Shown here: one piece after another, positions 16,832-23,740 of the stretch | Position numbering within the stretch: the first letter of the stretch is position 1 | Layout: every line of letters starts with the position of its first letter | Source of the DNA: Actinomyces sp. | GTDB taxonomy: Bacteria > Actinomycetota > Actinomycetes > Actinomycetales > Actinomycetaceae | DNA: 33,965 nt | Assembly (NCBI GenBank): GCA_018375675.1 | Contig: JAHACW010000022.1 | Location: forward strand, 1-33,965 | Direction: 5' to 3' | Made by a program: the position numbers and the translations under genes | The notes under the pieces: generated by a model | What the model was told of the DNA's origin: nothing | What the model saw: only the letters and a program-made list of their open reading frames with translations | Databases searched by the model: none

Positions 16832-18013
16832 TCACACGTCGAAGGGCGTGGAGATGACCATACCGCCCGTCTCGATCTGGCCGGCCATGTCGGACAGGCC
16901 CAGCTTGAGCTCGGAAGACAGCATCGGCGTGTAGGCGCCAAAGCCGGTGAGGATCACGCCGCCCGAGGCCAGGGACACCGGGACGACGGATGCCTTATCA
17001 CCCGCGGAGGCCTGAGCGATGAGCGTCTCCATCGCGGCCTTGTAATCCACGACGACGCCCGTCAGCACGGGAGCGCCAATGGCGGAGCGAACCTCGTCGG
17101 AGATCTGGATGTAGCTGAACGCGTCCGCGAAGGACTGCGTGTCCACCTGCTGCGACACCGGCGCGCCGGACTGGCCGGACATCGGCGCGGTCTCAGCCGA
17201 CTGGGCCTCGTCGCGGGTCAGGCCCTTCAGGTCGTTCTTCGTCAGGCCGGACCACACGAGGCGCACGGCCGGGTTGGCGGCCTCGGTGACGGCACGCGCA
17301 GCACCCTCGTTGGCCTCACCGGCAAAGGGGGCGATGATGTCGGCGCCCTGAGAGATCGCGTCGGCGGTCGCCGTACGCACCTCGTCGGCGCTGCCCGCGT
17401 ACGTGCCGTCGCTCGTCACGGGGTTCCAGCCGAGCACGGTGATCGACGTGCCGTTGGCCAGATTGTACGCATCCACGCCCTGGGAGAACGCGGACATCTG
17501 CGAGCTGGTGACGTTGTCGCGCTCTCCGCCGATGACGGCGAGCGTGCCCGTGGTCGTCATGCCCGCGGAAGCGTAGCCGGCCAGGTAGGCGGCCTGCGAG
17601 GCGTCGACATCGACGACCGAGCCGTTCTTCAGGGAGGTCGCGGCGCCCTTTGAGTCGACGAAGGAGGCACCCACGAGGGCGAAGCGCACCTTCGGGTTGG
17701 AGCGCGCGGCCTCGGAGATCGAAGTGGCCATGGTCGAGTCGGCACCCACGATCAGCGTGCAGCCGGAGGTCACAAGCGAGGCCGGGGCCTCCTGTCCGCT
17801 GGCCGCCTCAAAAGCGACAGAAGCGTCATTCGCGGCGCCCGCAAGGGCGGTCGCAACGGGGTCCGTTGCGGCGTCGCCGTGGGCTCCGGAGATGGCGGCG
17901 CAGACCTTCGCGGAGGCTGCGGGGGTGGCGGCGGGCGTGGTCGAGCAAGCTCCAAGGGCCAAGGATGCCGCGGTCGCAGTGGTTGCGAGGGCGGCGATGG
18001 TCCGCTTGTTCAC
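16832..18013 (-). CDS. BMP family lipoprotein (ABC transporter substrate-binding protein type)
   Basis: A 393-residue lipoprotein. GTG 18013 (MNKRTIAAL) is the start, with AAAGG eight bases upstream. A signal peptide ends in a lipobox LGAC (cysteine about residue 24). The mature part has BMP/PnrA features: LIVGADSTMATSISEAAR, VRFALVGASF, AAYLAGYASAGMTTTGTLAVIGG and GADIIAPFAGEANEGAARA, as in periplasmic nucleoside-binding proteins. Well-studied members bind purine nucleosides for an ABC importer, but no permease or ATPase gene is nearby, so it may work with a distant transporter. The ligand is unproven. Convergent with the phosphomutase-like gene. Confidence 0.85.
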   Translation of the reverse strand: MNKRTIAALATTATAASLALGACSTTPAATPAASAKVCAAISGAHGDAATDPVATALAGAANDASVAFEAASGQEAPASLVTSGCTLIVGADSTMATSISEAARSNPKVRFALVGASFVDSKGAATSLKNGSVVDVDASQAAYLAGYASAGMTTTGTLAVIGGERDNVTSSQMSAFSQGVDAYNLANGTSITVLGWNPVTSDGTYAGSADEVRTATADAISQGADIIAPFAGEANEGAARAVTEAANPAVRLVWSGLTKNDLKGLTRDEAQSAETAPMSGQSGAPVSQQVDTQSFADAFSYIQISDEVRSAIGAPVLTGVVVDYKAAMETLIAQASAGDKASVVPVSLASGGVILTGFGAYTPMLSSELKLGLSDMAGQIETGGMVISTPFDV

Positions 18014-18110
18014 GTGTGATGCCTTTCGTCGGGGCTTCTTGCTGCCCAACACGCTACCAGCCTCACGCCTGTAGGCGGTGGGCGGGGCGGCGCACCTCAC
18101 CCGAGAGCGA

Positions 18111-18138
18111 ACGGGGCTTGGCGAGGCCGAGCCCCCGT
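18111..18138 (-). terminator. Possible terminator of manC
   Basis: An imperfect GC-rich hairpin, ACGGGG-CTTGG (18111-18121) with CCGAGCCCCCGT (18127-18138), lies between the manC stop and the BMP gene. No T-tract. Confidence 0.4.
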
Positions 18139-18173
18139 CCGGGAGGCCCTTCCAAGCGCTCGGTGACGGCTTG

Positions 18174-19292
18174 TCAGAGCAGGTTGGAGCGGCCCTGCTC
18201 GGCGAGCTGATCAACAACGGCCTTCACCGACTGCGCGCGGTCGCGACGCGTCACGAGGATCGCGTCGGGGGTCAGCGCAACCGCCACGTCGGGCACGCCG
18301 ACGAGCGCGACAAGGGGTCCCGCACCGTCCTGCGCGAGGGAACCGAAGACTGCCGCGCCATCTGATTCGACGCGCAGCGCCTCGCCCAGGTGGCCCGCCA
18401 CCGCAACGATGCCGGTGAGGGCCTCGAAGTCACCGAGATCCGTCCATCCCAGCTCGGCGTCGGCGGGAACGACGGCTACTCCCCCGTCGGCGGCGACGGG
18501 CTCGGCGATCGCATGATCGATCGCGATCTTCGTCAGGTGCGGCCAGTTGTCCGCCAGCACCTCGTCGAACTCGGGGGTACCCCACGCGCGCGCGATGGTC
18601 TCCAGGCGCGCGTGCATGTCGGGCAACAGGCGGGCCAGGTGACCGGCGAGCACGCCCGCCGACACAATGAACATGCCCGCGTTCCACAGGTATCCCTGCG
18701 ACACGTAGCGGGCTGCCGTGTCGGCGTCCGGCTTCTCCACGAACTCGGCGACCCGGCGGGCGCCGCGCTCAGCGACGGCTTCCCCGGAGCCGTCAGCGAG
18801 GGCCGGACCGGGCGCGATGTACCCGTAGGCGGTCGAGGCCTCGGTGGGCGTCAGGCCAATCGTCACGACGTAGCCGTCGCGGGCGGCGCCGATCGCTGTC
18901 TCGACGGCTGTTCGCAGCAGCTCGGGGCGGGCGATCAGGTGGTCGGCCGCGAAGGACCCGACGATCGCGTCGTCCCCGAAGCGTTCGCGCACGACGTAGG
19001 CGGCCAGGCCGATCGCGGCCATGGAGTCGCGGCCCGACGGCTCGATGAGGAGCGTGCGATTATCCGACGAGGCGAACTCAGGCAGCTGGGCAAGCACGCC
19101 GTCGCGGTGCGCCTGGCCGGTCACGATGGTCACCGACGAGGCCGACTCCTCCAGGCGGTCCACCGTGCCCTGCAGGAGGGTGCGGCCCGTGCCCGCCAGG
19201 TCGAGGAGGAACTTGGGGCGGCGGCGGCGCGACAGCGGCCACAGGCGGGTGCCGGCACCGCCGGCGGGGATGATCACGTGCAGGTCACTCAT
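18174..19292 (-). CDS. manC: Mannose-1-phosphate guanylyltransferase
   Basis: A 372-residue nucleotidyltransferase making GDP-mannose from mannose 1-phosphate and GTP. The signature loop IIPAGGAGTRLWPLSRRRRPKF occurs at residues 7-28 and FVEKPDADTA near residue 166. There is no fused phosphomannose isomerase domain, which is usual for actinobacterial ManC. GDP-mannose supplies mannosyl lipids and glycans. A -10-like GATACT lies six bases before ATG 19292, so the mRNA may be leaderless. The phosphomutase-like protein two genes away belongs to the family that normally makes its substrate, but appears inactive, so another phosphomannomutase must exist elsewhere. Confidence 0.92.
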   Translation of the reverse strand: MSDLHVIIPAGGAGTRLWPLSRRRRPKFLLDLAGTGRTLLQGTVDRLEESASSVTIVTGQAHRDGVLAQLPEFASSDNRTLLIEPSGRDSMAAIGLAAYVVRERFGDDAIVGSFAADHLIARPELLRTAVETAIGAARDGYVVTIGLTPTEASTAYGYIAPGPALADGSGEAVAERGARRVAEFVEKPDADTAARYVSQGYLWNAGMFIVSAGVLAGHLARLLPDMHARLETIARAWGTPEFDEVLADNWPHLTKIAIDHAIAEPVAADGGVAVVPADAELGWTDLGDFEALTGIVAVAGHLGEALRVESDGAAVFGSLAQDGAGPLVALVGVPDVAVALTPDAILVTRRDRAQSVKAVVDQLAEQGRSNLL

Positions 19293-19298
19293 ACCCCC

Positions 19299-19304
19299 AG
19301 TATC
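19299..19304 (-). promoter_or_regulatory. -10 hexamer of a probable leaderless promoter (manC)
   Basis: On the minus strand GATACT is followed by GGGGGT and then the ATG. The tetR gene at 22411 has the same layout, GATACT-GGGGGC-ATG. Confidence 0.45.
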
Positions 19305-19313
19305 GCAGATACG

Positions 19314-19347
19314 ACGAGGGGGCGAGGCATCAGCCTCGCCCCCTCGT
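19314..19347 (-). terminator. Terminator hairpin after rplY
   Basis: A 15-bp perfect stem (19314-19328 with 19333-19347, ATCA loop) sits 23 bases after the rplY stop. No T-tract follows on the minus strand. Confidence 0.7.
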
Positions 19348-19370
19348 GGAAAGCGTGTGCTACGCGAGTG

Positions 19371-19976
19371 TCACTCGGCGTCGCCCTCGGCGGCGGCCTC
19401 AGCCTCGCCCTCGGTCTCTTCCTCAGCCTCTTCAGCGGCGGGTTCCTGAACGGCGACGATGACCGTCTCGGGATCGAGCTCAACCTCAACGCCGGCGGGC
19501 AGCTTCAGGTCGGAGACGTACACGGCGGAGCCGGCCTCGAGGCCCTCGATGGAAACCTCGAGGTTCTCGGGGATGGAGGTGGCGGCGGCCTTCACCAGGA
19601 TGGTGAACTCCTCGAGCGAGTGGACGGTGCCGGGGGCAGCCTCGCCGACAACGACGACGGGGACCTCAACGTCGACCTTCTCGCCGGCCTTGACGGCCAG
19701 GAAGTCGGCGTGCAGGATGTCACGGCGCACGGGGTGAACCTGAACGTCCTTGACGAGGGCCAGCTGCGTCTTGCCCTCGATCTTCAGCTCAACGAGCGCG
19801 TTCTTGGTGCCGCGAACGATGAGGAAGAGGTCGTGGCCGGGAACGTCCAGGTGACGGGGCTCGGCGCCGTGGCCGTAGAGGACCGTGGGGACCTTGCCGG
19901 CGCGGCGGGCGCGGCGGGCAGCGCCCTTACCAAACTCGGAACGCTCTTCAGCAAGCAGGACGGGGTTGTCGCTCAT
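19371..19976 (-). CDS. rplY: 50S ribosomal protein L25, CTC type
   Basis: A 201-residue long-form L25. The N-terminal ~95 residues form the 5S rRNA-binding L25 domain, including KGAARRARRAGKVPTVLYGHG (about 17-37) and the HPVRRDILHADF segment. The C-terminal TL5/CTC beta domain follows, ending in a very acidic Glu/Ala tail. It binds 5S rRNA in the large subunit; the homologous Bacillus Ctc is a general stress protein. The gene follows prs, as in other actinobacteria, but pth, its usual downstream partner, is absent here and manC follows instead. Confidence 0.95.
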   Translation of the reverse strand: MSDNPVLLAEERSEFGKGAARRARRAGKVPTVLYGHGAEPRHLDVPGHDLFLIVRGTKNALVELKIEGKTQLALVKDVQVHPVRRDILHADFLAVKAGEKVDVEVPVVVVGEAAPGTVHSLEEFTILVKAAATSIPENLEVSIEGLEAGSAVYVSDLKLPAGVEVELDPETVIVAVQEPAAEEAEEETEGEAEAAAEGDAE

Positions 19977-20064
19977 GTGTCTTTCCTTCGTTTCTCAGGT
20001 CCGGCGTCGGTGTCGGCAGAGTGAAGGAAACGCGTGGCATTTCGATTCAGGCCCTGTCGATAAC

Positions 20065-20127
20065 GGCGGATACGGATCCGCCCTCGCCGGAGCAACCCCA
20101 ATAGGTTACCTCACAGCGAGGGCGGAT
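20065..20127. other. Alternative inverted repeats in the prs-rplY gap
   Basis: ATCCGCCCTCGC (20076-20087) pairs with GCGAGGGCGGAT (20116-20127) over a 28-base loop. The same ATCCGCC (20076-20082) can instead pair with GGCGGAT (20065-20071). The two stems are mutually exclusive. They follow the prs stop, so they may terminate prs or control read-through into rplY. No T-tract is visible. Confidence 0.45.
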
Positions 20128-20143
20128 GTGAAGCGGGAGCCGC

Positions 20144-21115
20144 TCAGTTAAAGAGCGATGTGACCGAACCGTCTTCGAAGACCTCCTGGATCGCGCGAGC
20201 CAGGAGCGGCGCGATGGAGAGGACGGTCAGCTGCTCGAAGCGCTTCTCACCGGGGATCGGCAGCGTGTCGGTGACGACAACCTCGGCGGCGCCGGACTCG
20301 GAGAGACGCTTCGCGGCGGGGTCGGAGAGGATGCCGTGCGTGGCAACGACGATGACCTTCTTGGCACCGGCATTGTTAAGGACGTTGATCGCCTCGGTGA
20401 TCGTGCCGGCGGTGTCGATCATGTCGTCCACCAGGACACATTCCTTGCCGGCGACCTCGCCGACGACGCGGTTCGCGACGGCGACGTTCGGGCGGGTGGT
20501 GTCGCGGGTCTTGTGGACGAAGGCCAGGGGCGCACCGCCCAGCTTCTTCGACCACTTCTCGGCGACGCGAATACGGCCCGCGTCGGGAGAGACGACGGCG
20601 GTGTTGGCCAGGTCAACGCGGCCGCGCACATAGTCCACGAGGACCGGCATGGCGAAGAGGTGGTCGACCGGGCCGTCGAAGAAGCCCTGCTCCTGCGAGG
20701 CGTGCAGGTCGACGCTCATGATGCGGTCGGCACCGGCGGTGCGGTACAGGTCAGCCATGAGGCGAGCGGAGATGGGCTCGCGACCCTGGTGCTTCTTGTC
20801 CTGACGCGAGTAGGGGTAGAAGGGAGCGACCACGGTGATGCGCTTGGCGGAGGCGCGCTTGGCAGCATCAATCATGATGAGCTGCTCCATGATCCACTTG
20901 TTGATGTCGCCCTCGATGGACTGCAGGACGAACACGTCGGCGCCGCGAACGGACTCGTTGAAGCGCACGTAAATCTCGCCGGAGGCGAAGTCGTAGGCCG
21001 TCACCGGCGAGACCCCACATCCGATTTCCTCGCCCACGGCGTGAGCCAGGTCCATGTGAGCTCGTCCAGAAACGAGGACGAGGTTCTTCTCTCCGGTGGT
21101 CACCAGTCCGCTCAT
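20144..21115 (-). CDS. prs: Ribose-phosphate pyrophosphokinase (PRPP synthase)
   Basis: A 323-residue cytoplasmic enzyme transferring diphosphate from ATP to ribose 5-phosphate, giving PRPP for purine, pyrimidine, histidine, tryptophan and, in actinobacteria, decaprenylphosphoryl sugar synthesis. Diagnostic motifs: YPYSRQDKKHQGREPISARL (ATP loop), SVDLHASQEQGFFD (metal and substrate) and the PRPP loop CVLVDDMIDTAGTI. Class I length. AAGGAGA precedes ATG 21115. It lies 24 bases downstream of glmU, as in most actinobacteria, so the two are likely co-transcribed. Confidence 0.97.
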   Translation of the reverse strand: MSGLVTTGEKNLVLVSGRAHMDLAHAVGEEIGCGVSPVTAYDFASGEIYVRFNESVRGADVFVLQSIEGDINKWIMEQLIMIDAAKRASAKRITVVAPFYPYSRQDKKHQGREPISARLMADLYRTAGADRIMSVDLHASQEQGFFDGPVDHLFAMPVLVDYVRGRVDLANTAVVSPDAGRIRVAEKWSKKLGGAPLAFVHKTRDTTRPNVAVANRVVGEVAGKECVLVDDMIDTAGTITEAINVLNNAGAKKVIVVATHGILSDPAAKRLSESGAAEVVVTDTLPIPGEKRFEQLTVLSIAPLLARAIQEVFEDGSVTSLFN

Positions 21116-21139
21116 GCGGTTGTCTCTCCTTGTGTTGGA

Positions 21140-22189
21140 TCAGGCGCGAGGCGCCGCGATCAATGTGCCGATGGTGCTGTATGGCGTGACCATCGTATCG
21201 GCTGCGACGCAGCCCTGGCCGATCCATGCGGTGGGAACCACACTGCGGTCCCCGATTTCCGCATCAATCAGCGTGGCGCTAGGACCGATTTCACAGCCGG
21301 TCCCAACGGCGCTTGTCCCCCGCAGGCAGGTACCGGGGTAGATGGTGGTGTCGGCGCCGATGCTCACGTCGACGTCGATCCAGGTGGAGGCCGGGTCGAC
21401 GATCGTCACGCCGGCGCGCATGTGGGCCTCGCAGATGCGGCGGTTCATCTCGGCGCCGAGTTCGGCCAGCTGGACGCGGTCGTTCGCGCCCGCGCTCTGC
21501 CAGTGGTCGGTGAGCTCGAGGGCGCCGGCGGTGCGCCCGGCGGGAGCAGCAGCCGCGAGGACGTCGGTCAGGTAGACCTCGCCCTGATCATTGTCGGTAC
21601 CCAGGGAGGCCAGGGAGGTGCGCAGGAAGTCCGCGTCGAAGGCGTAGATGCCCGCGTTGATTTCGTTGATCGCGGCTTGCTCGGGCGTGGCGTCTCGCTG
21701 CTCGACGATCGCCGTGACCGTGCCGGAGGCGTCGCGGATGATGCGGCCATAGCCGGTCGGATCTTCGACGCGCGAGGTCAGGACGGTGACCGCGTGGCCC
21801 GCGCCCTCGTGGGTGGCGACCAGCTCGGCCAGAGTGTCCGTGGATAGGAGGGGAACGTCGCCGTAGGTGACGACGATGGTGCCGGAGACGGGCTCGACGG
21901 CCTGATCGAGGGCCTCGAGGCCGCACTGGACTGCGCGGCCGGTGCCGGGGATCTCGTCCTGGTCGGCGATGATGGCGCTGGGCAGCACGCGCTCGATTTC
22001 GGCGGCCACGACCTCGCGCTGATGACGGACGACGGCGACCAGATGCTGGGGGTCGAGGCCATGGGCGGCGCGCAGGGAGTGTCCGATCATGGACAGGCCA
22101 GACAGGGGGTGAACGACCTTCGGGAGGGCAGATTTCATGCGCGTTCCCTGACCTGCGGCCAGGACGATGACGGCGGCGGGGCGAGACAT
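21140..22189 (-). CDS. glmU: Short GlmU: UDP-GlcNAc pyrophosphorylase lacking the acetyltransferase active site
   Basis: A 349-residue protein, about 110-140 residues shorter than usual GlmU. The uridyltransferase domain is intact: LAAGQGTRMKSALPK near the start, TGRAVQCGL, TYGDVPLL and NEINAGIYAF, so UTP plus GlcNAc-1-P to UDP-GlcNAc should work. The left-handed beta-helix begins (IYPGTCLRGTSAVG, IGPSATLIDAEIGD) but stops after ATLIAAPRA-type residues, before the segment that in E. coli carries R333, K351, H363, Y366, N377 and K392. Only 24 bases separate the stop from prs, so no lost coding remnant fits there. GAGGAGGAAC before ATG 22189 fixes the start. GlcN-1-P acetylation must be done by another protein. 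Confidence 0.88.
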   Translation of the reverse strand: MSRPAAVIVLAAGQGTRMKSALPKVVHPLSGLSMIGHSLRAAHGLDPQHLVAVVRHQREVVAAEIERVLPSAIIADQDEIPGTGRAVQCGLEALDQAVEPVSGTIVVTYGDVPLLSTDTLAELVATHEGAGHAVTVLTSRVEDPTGYGRIIRDASGTVTAIVEQRDATPEQAAINEINAGIYAFDADFLRTSLASLGTDNDQGEVYLTDVLAAAAPAGRTAGALELTDHWQSAGANDRVQLAELGAEMNRRICEAHMRAGVTIVDPASTWIDVDVSIGADTTIYPGTCLRGTSAVGTGCEIGPSATLIDAEIGDRSVVPTAWIGQGCVAADTMVTPYSTIGTLIAAPRA

Positions 22190-22228
22190 GTTCCTCCTCG
22201 GGGTCTGCGGTCCCATCGGGACCGGTCG

Positions 22229-22299
22229 CTCCGCCCCTAGGATTCGAACCTAGACTAAAGGCACCAAAAACCTCTGTGCTGCCGTTACACCAAGGCGGA
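22229..22299 (-). tRNA. tRNA-Gln (anticodon TTG)
   Basis: Reading the minus strand, TCCGCCT pairs with GGGCGGA (one T-G wobble) as acceptor stem. The D arm is GTGTAACGGCAGCAC, the anticodon loop TTTTGGT has TTG at its centre (22265-22267 on the plus strand is CAA), and the T loop is GGTTCGAATCC. The discriminator base is G, and CCA is not encoded. It lies just upstream of glmU on the same strand, as in many actinobacteria. Confidence 0.93.
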
Positions 22300-22364
22300 A
22301 TGCGTCCACTGTGATGATACCTGCACCCCGCGCGCGCTTTCAAACGCGGCCCCGCGCCCGCTGC

Positions 22365-22404
22365 TTGGTCTGGGCGTAGACCAACCCATGCCTCGTGTGA
22401 TACT
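22365..22404 (+). promoter_or_regulatory. tetR promoter with overlapping 20-bp palindrome (candidate operator)
   Basis: TTGGTCT-N6-AGACCAA (22365-22384) is a perfect inverted repeat. It covers the likely -35 (TAGACC, 22377-22382), followed after 16 bases by the -10 GATACT (22399-22404). ATG 22411 begins six bases after it. Position and symmetry fit autorepression by the TetR protein. Confidence 0.6.
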
Positions 22405-22410
22405 GGGGGC

Positions 22411-23043
22411 ATGGCTGAGAAGAGGACACGAATGAGCGGCTTCGCGCGCCGCGAGCAGCTGGTGGCCGTGGGACGTTCCCTGTTCGCAGAGAAGGGCTTC
22501 GGCGCGACCAGCGTCGAGGAGATCGCCGCCCGGGCGAAGGTCTCCAAGCCTGTGGTCTACGAGCATTTCGGAGGCAAGGAGGGCCTGTACGCGGTCGTCG
22601 TCGACCGCGAGGTGCAGGCGCTCATCTCGTCCCTCCAGTCGTCCCTGGAGTCCTCCGAGCGCCCGCGCCTGATCCTGGAGAACGCGACCCTTGGCCTGCT
22701 CGACTACATCGAGCGCAACACGGACGGCTTCCGCGTGCTCGTGCGCGACGCCCCCTCGGACCGCACGGCGGGCTCGTTCTCCTCGGTCATGGGCGACGTG
22801 GCGACCAGCGTCGAACACATCATCGCCGAGCAGTTCAAGCGCTCGGACTTCGACGCAACCTGGTCTCCCCTGTACGCGCAGATGCTCGTCGGCCTCATCG
22901 CGCAGGTCGGCCAGTGGTGGCTGGACGATCGCCGGATGAAGAAGGACGAGGTCGCCGCTCACGTCGTCAACCTCATCTGGAACGGCCAGCGCGGCCTGCG
23001 CCCCCACCCCACGCTGCGGGTGCGTTCGGGCGAGGGACGCTGA
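22411..23043 (+). CDS. TetR family transcriptional regulator
   Basis: A 210-residue dimeric repressor. The N-terminal DNA-binding domain is clear: RREQLVAVGRSLFAEKGFGATSVEEIAARAKVSKPVVYEHFGGKEGLY (residues about 13-60 in family order; HTH near 33-52). The helical C-terminal domain (residues 62-190) presumably binds a ligand that is not known. No ribosome binding site is visible; the -10 sits six bases before ATG 22411. A TTGGTCT/AGACCAA palindrome overlaps the promoter. Its place beside glmU/prs matches M. tuberculosis Rv1019, next to glmU (Rv1018c). The divergent tRNA-Gln/glmU operon may be its other target. Confidence 0.93.
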   Translation: MAEKRTRMSGFARREQLVAVGRSLFAEKGFGATSVEEIAARAKVSKPVVYEHFGGKEGLYAVVVDREVQALISSLQSSLESSERPRLILENATLGLLDYIERNTDGFRVLVRDAPSDRTAGSFSSVMGDVATSVEHIIAEQFKRSDFDATWSPLYAQMLVGLIAQVGQWWLDDRRMKKDEVAAHVVNLIWNGQRGLRPHPTLRVRSGEGR

Positions 23044-23063
23044 GTTAATCTGTGGCAGATACG

Positions 23064-23100
23064 ACGAGGCCGTGGCTGGTTATCCCAGCCACGGCCTCGT
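23064..23100. terminator. Bidirectional terminator between tetR and the DUF1540 gene
   Basis: A 16-bp perfect stem, 23064-23079 with 23085-23100, loop TTATC, between convergent genes. Confidence 0.85.
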
Positions 23101-23113
23101 TAATGAGTGAGAC

Positions 23114-23389
23114 TCAGCGCGCCTCGTAGGAGAGGCAGTCCGCGGTGCCCGCGCCGACCGAGATGGAGGCGGCGGTGCACTCGAGGGCGTTGTTGTGGGC
23201 GCAGTCGGCCTTCTGGCAGGCACCGACGAAGGTCTCGGCCTTGGTGAGGCCGCCCTTGACGGTCAGCGGGATGAAGGTCGTGCAGGAGGTCGAGTAGCCG
23301 ACGGTGATAGCGGCGGCTCCGCAGCTCTTCTCCTTGTTGTAGGAGCAGTCGGTGACGGAGCAGTCGAGGATGCGGGGCATATCTGCCAT
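23114..23389 (-). CDS. Tandem DUF1540 cysteine-rich protein
   Basis: A 91-residue protein with two copies of the DUF1540 module. Cysteines are at 10, 15, 23 and 36 in the first copy and 58, 63, 71 and 85 in the second, so both repeats have the CX4CX7CX12-13C spacing. Each carries an alanine-rich A-I/S-x-V-G segment (AAAITVG, TAASISVG). Four regularly spaced cysteines suggest zinc or iron binding, but this has not been shown for the family. AAAGGAC upstream of ATG 23389 supports the start. The gene is monocistronic; function is unknown. Confidence 0.85.
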   Translation of the reverse strand: MADMPRILDCSVTDCSYNKEKSCGAAAITVGYSTSCTTFIPLTVKGGLTKAETFVGACQKADCAHNNALECTAASISVGAGTADCLSYEAR

Positions 23390-23740
23390 TGGAGTGTCCT
23401 TTTCAACGTGGCCCCGTGGGGCCTCAATGTAGCCGGTCGCGACCGGGGTGGCCGCGCTGTTGACTCCAGTAATACGCCTTTTCGCAACACATCCAAAACG
23501 TGGCGAGTTTTCGTTGAAATTCCAAGGGTGCTCGCGCGCTGTTCGGGGACTATTTTCGCATTCACACCATCACTAATTACGCAAATAAATGCGGCATTTC
23601 TTTTGCGTAATTCGGATAGGTGAGCCTGCGCTGCGCGGGTGTGGCACACCTACCCTGATCGGCTCTCACGCACACAATCGCCCGCGCCACCGAGGGGTAG
23701 CGCGGGCGATTGTGGAACGGAGACGTCAGTCAGGAAGCGA
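23390..23740. other. Gene-free region between the DUF1540 and glucanase genes
   Basis: No gene is supported in these 351 bp. It holds the leader of the DUF1540 gene, an AT-rich segment (about 23460-23600), a diverged pair of the 13-bp motif seen at 30.8 kb (23610-23622 and inverted 23647-23659), and the terminator hairpin of the downstream glucanase gene. Confidence 0.5.
23673..23714 (-). terminator. Hairpin terminator of the secreted glucanase gene
   Basis: A 15-bp perfect stem, CACAATCGCCCGCGC (23673-23687) with its complement (23700-23714), 12-base loop, 26 bases after the stop. No T-tract. Confidence 0.65.

Noticed and set aside
21116..21140. Frameshift explanation for the short GlmU
   Set aside because: Only 24 bases separate the stop from prs, with a proper prs ribosome binding site and no beta-helix residues in other frames.
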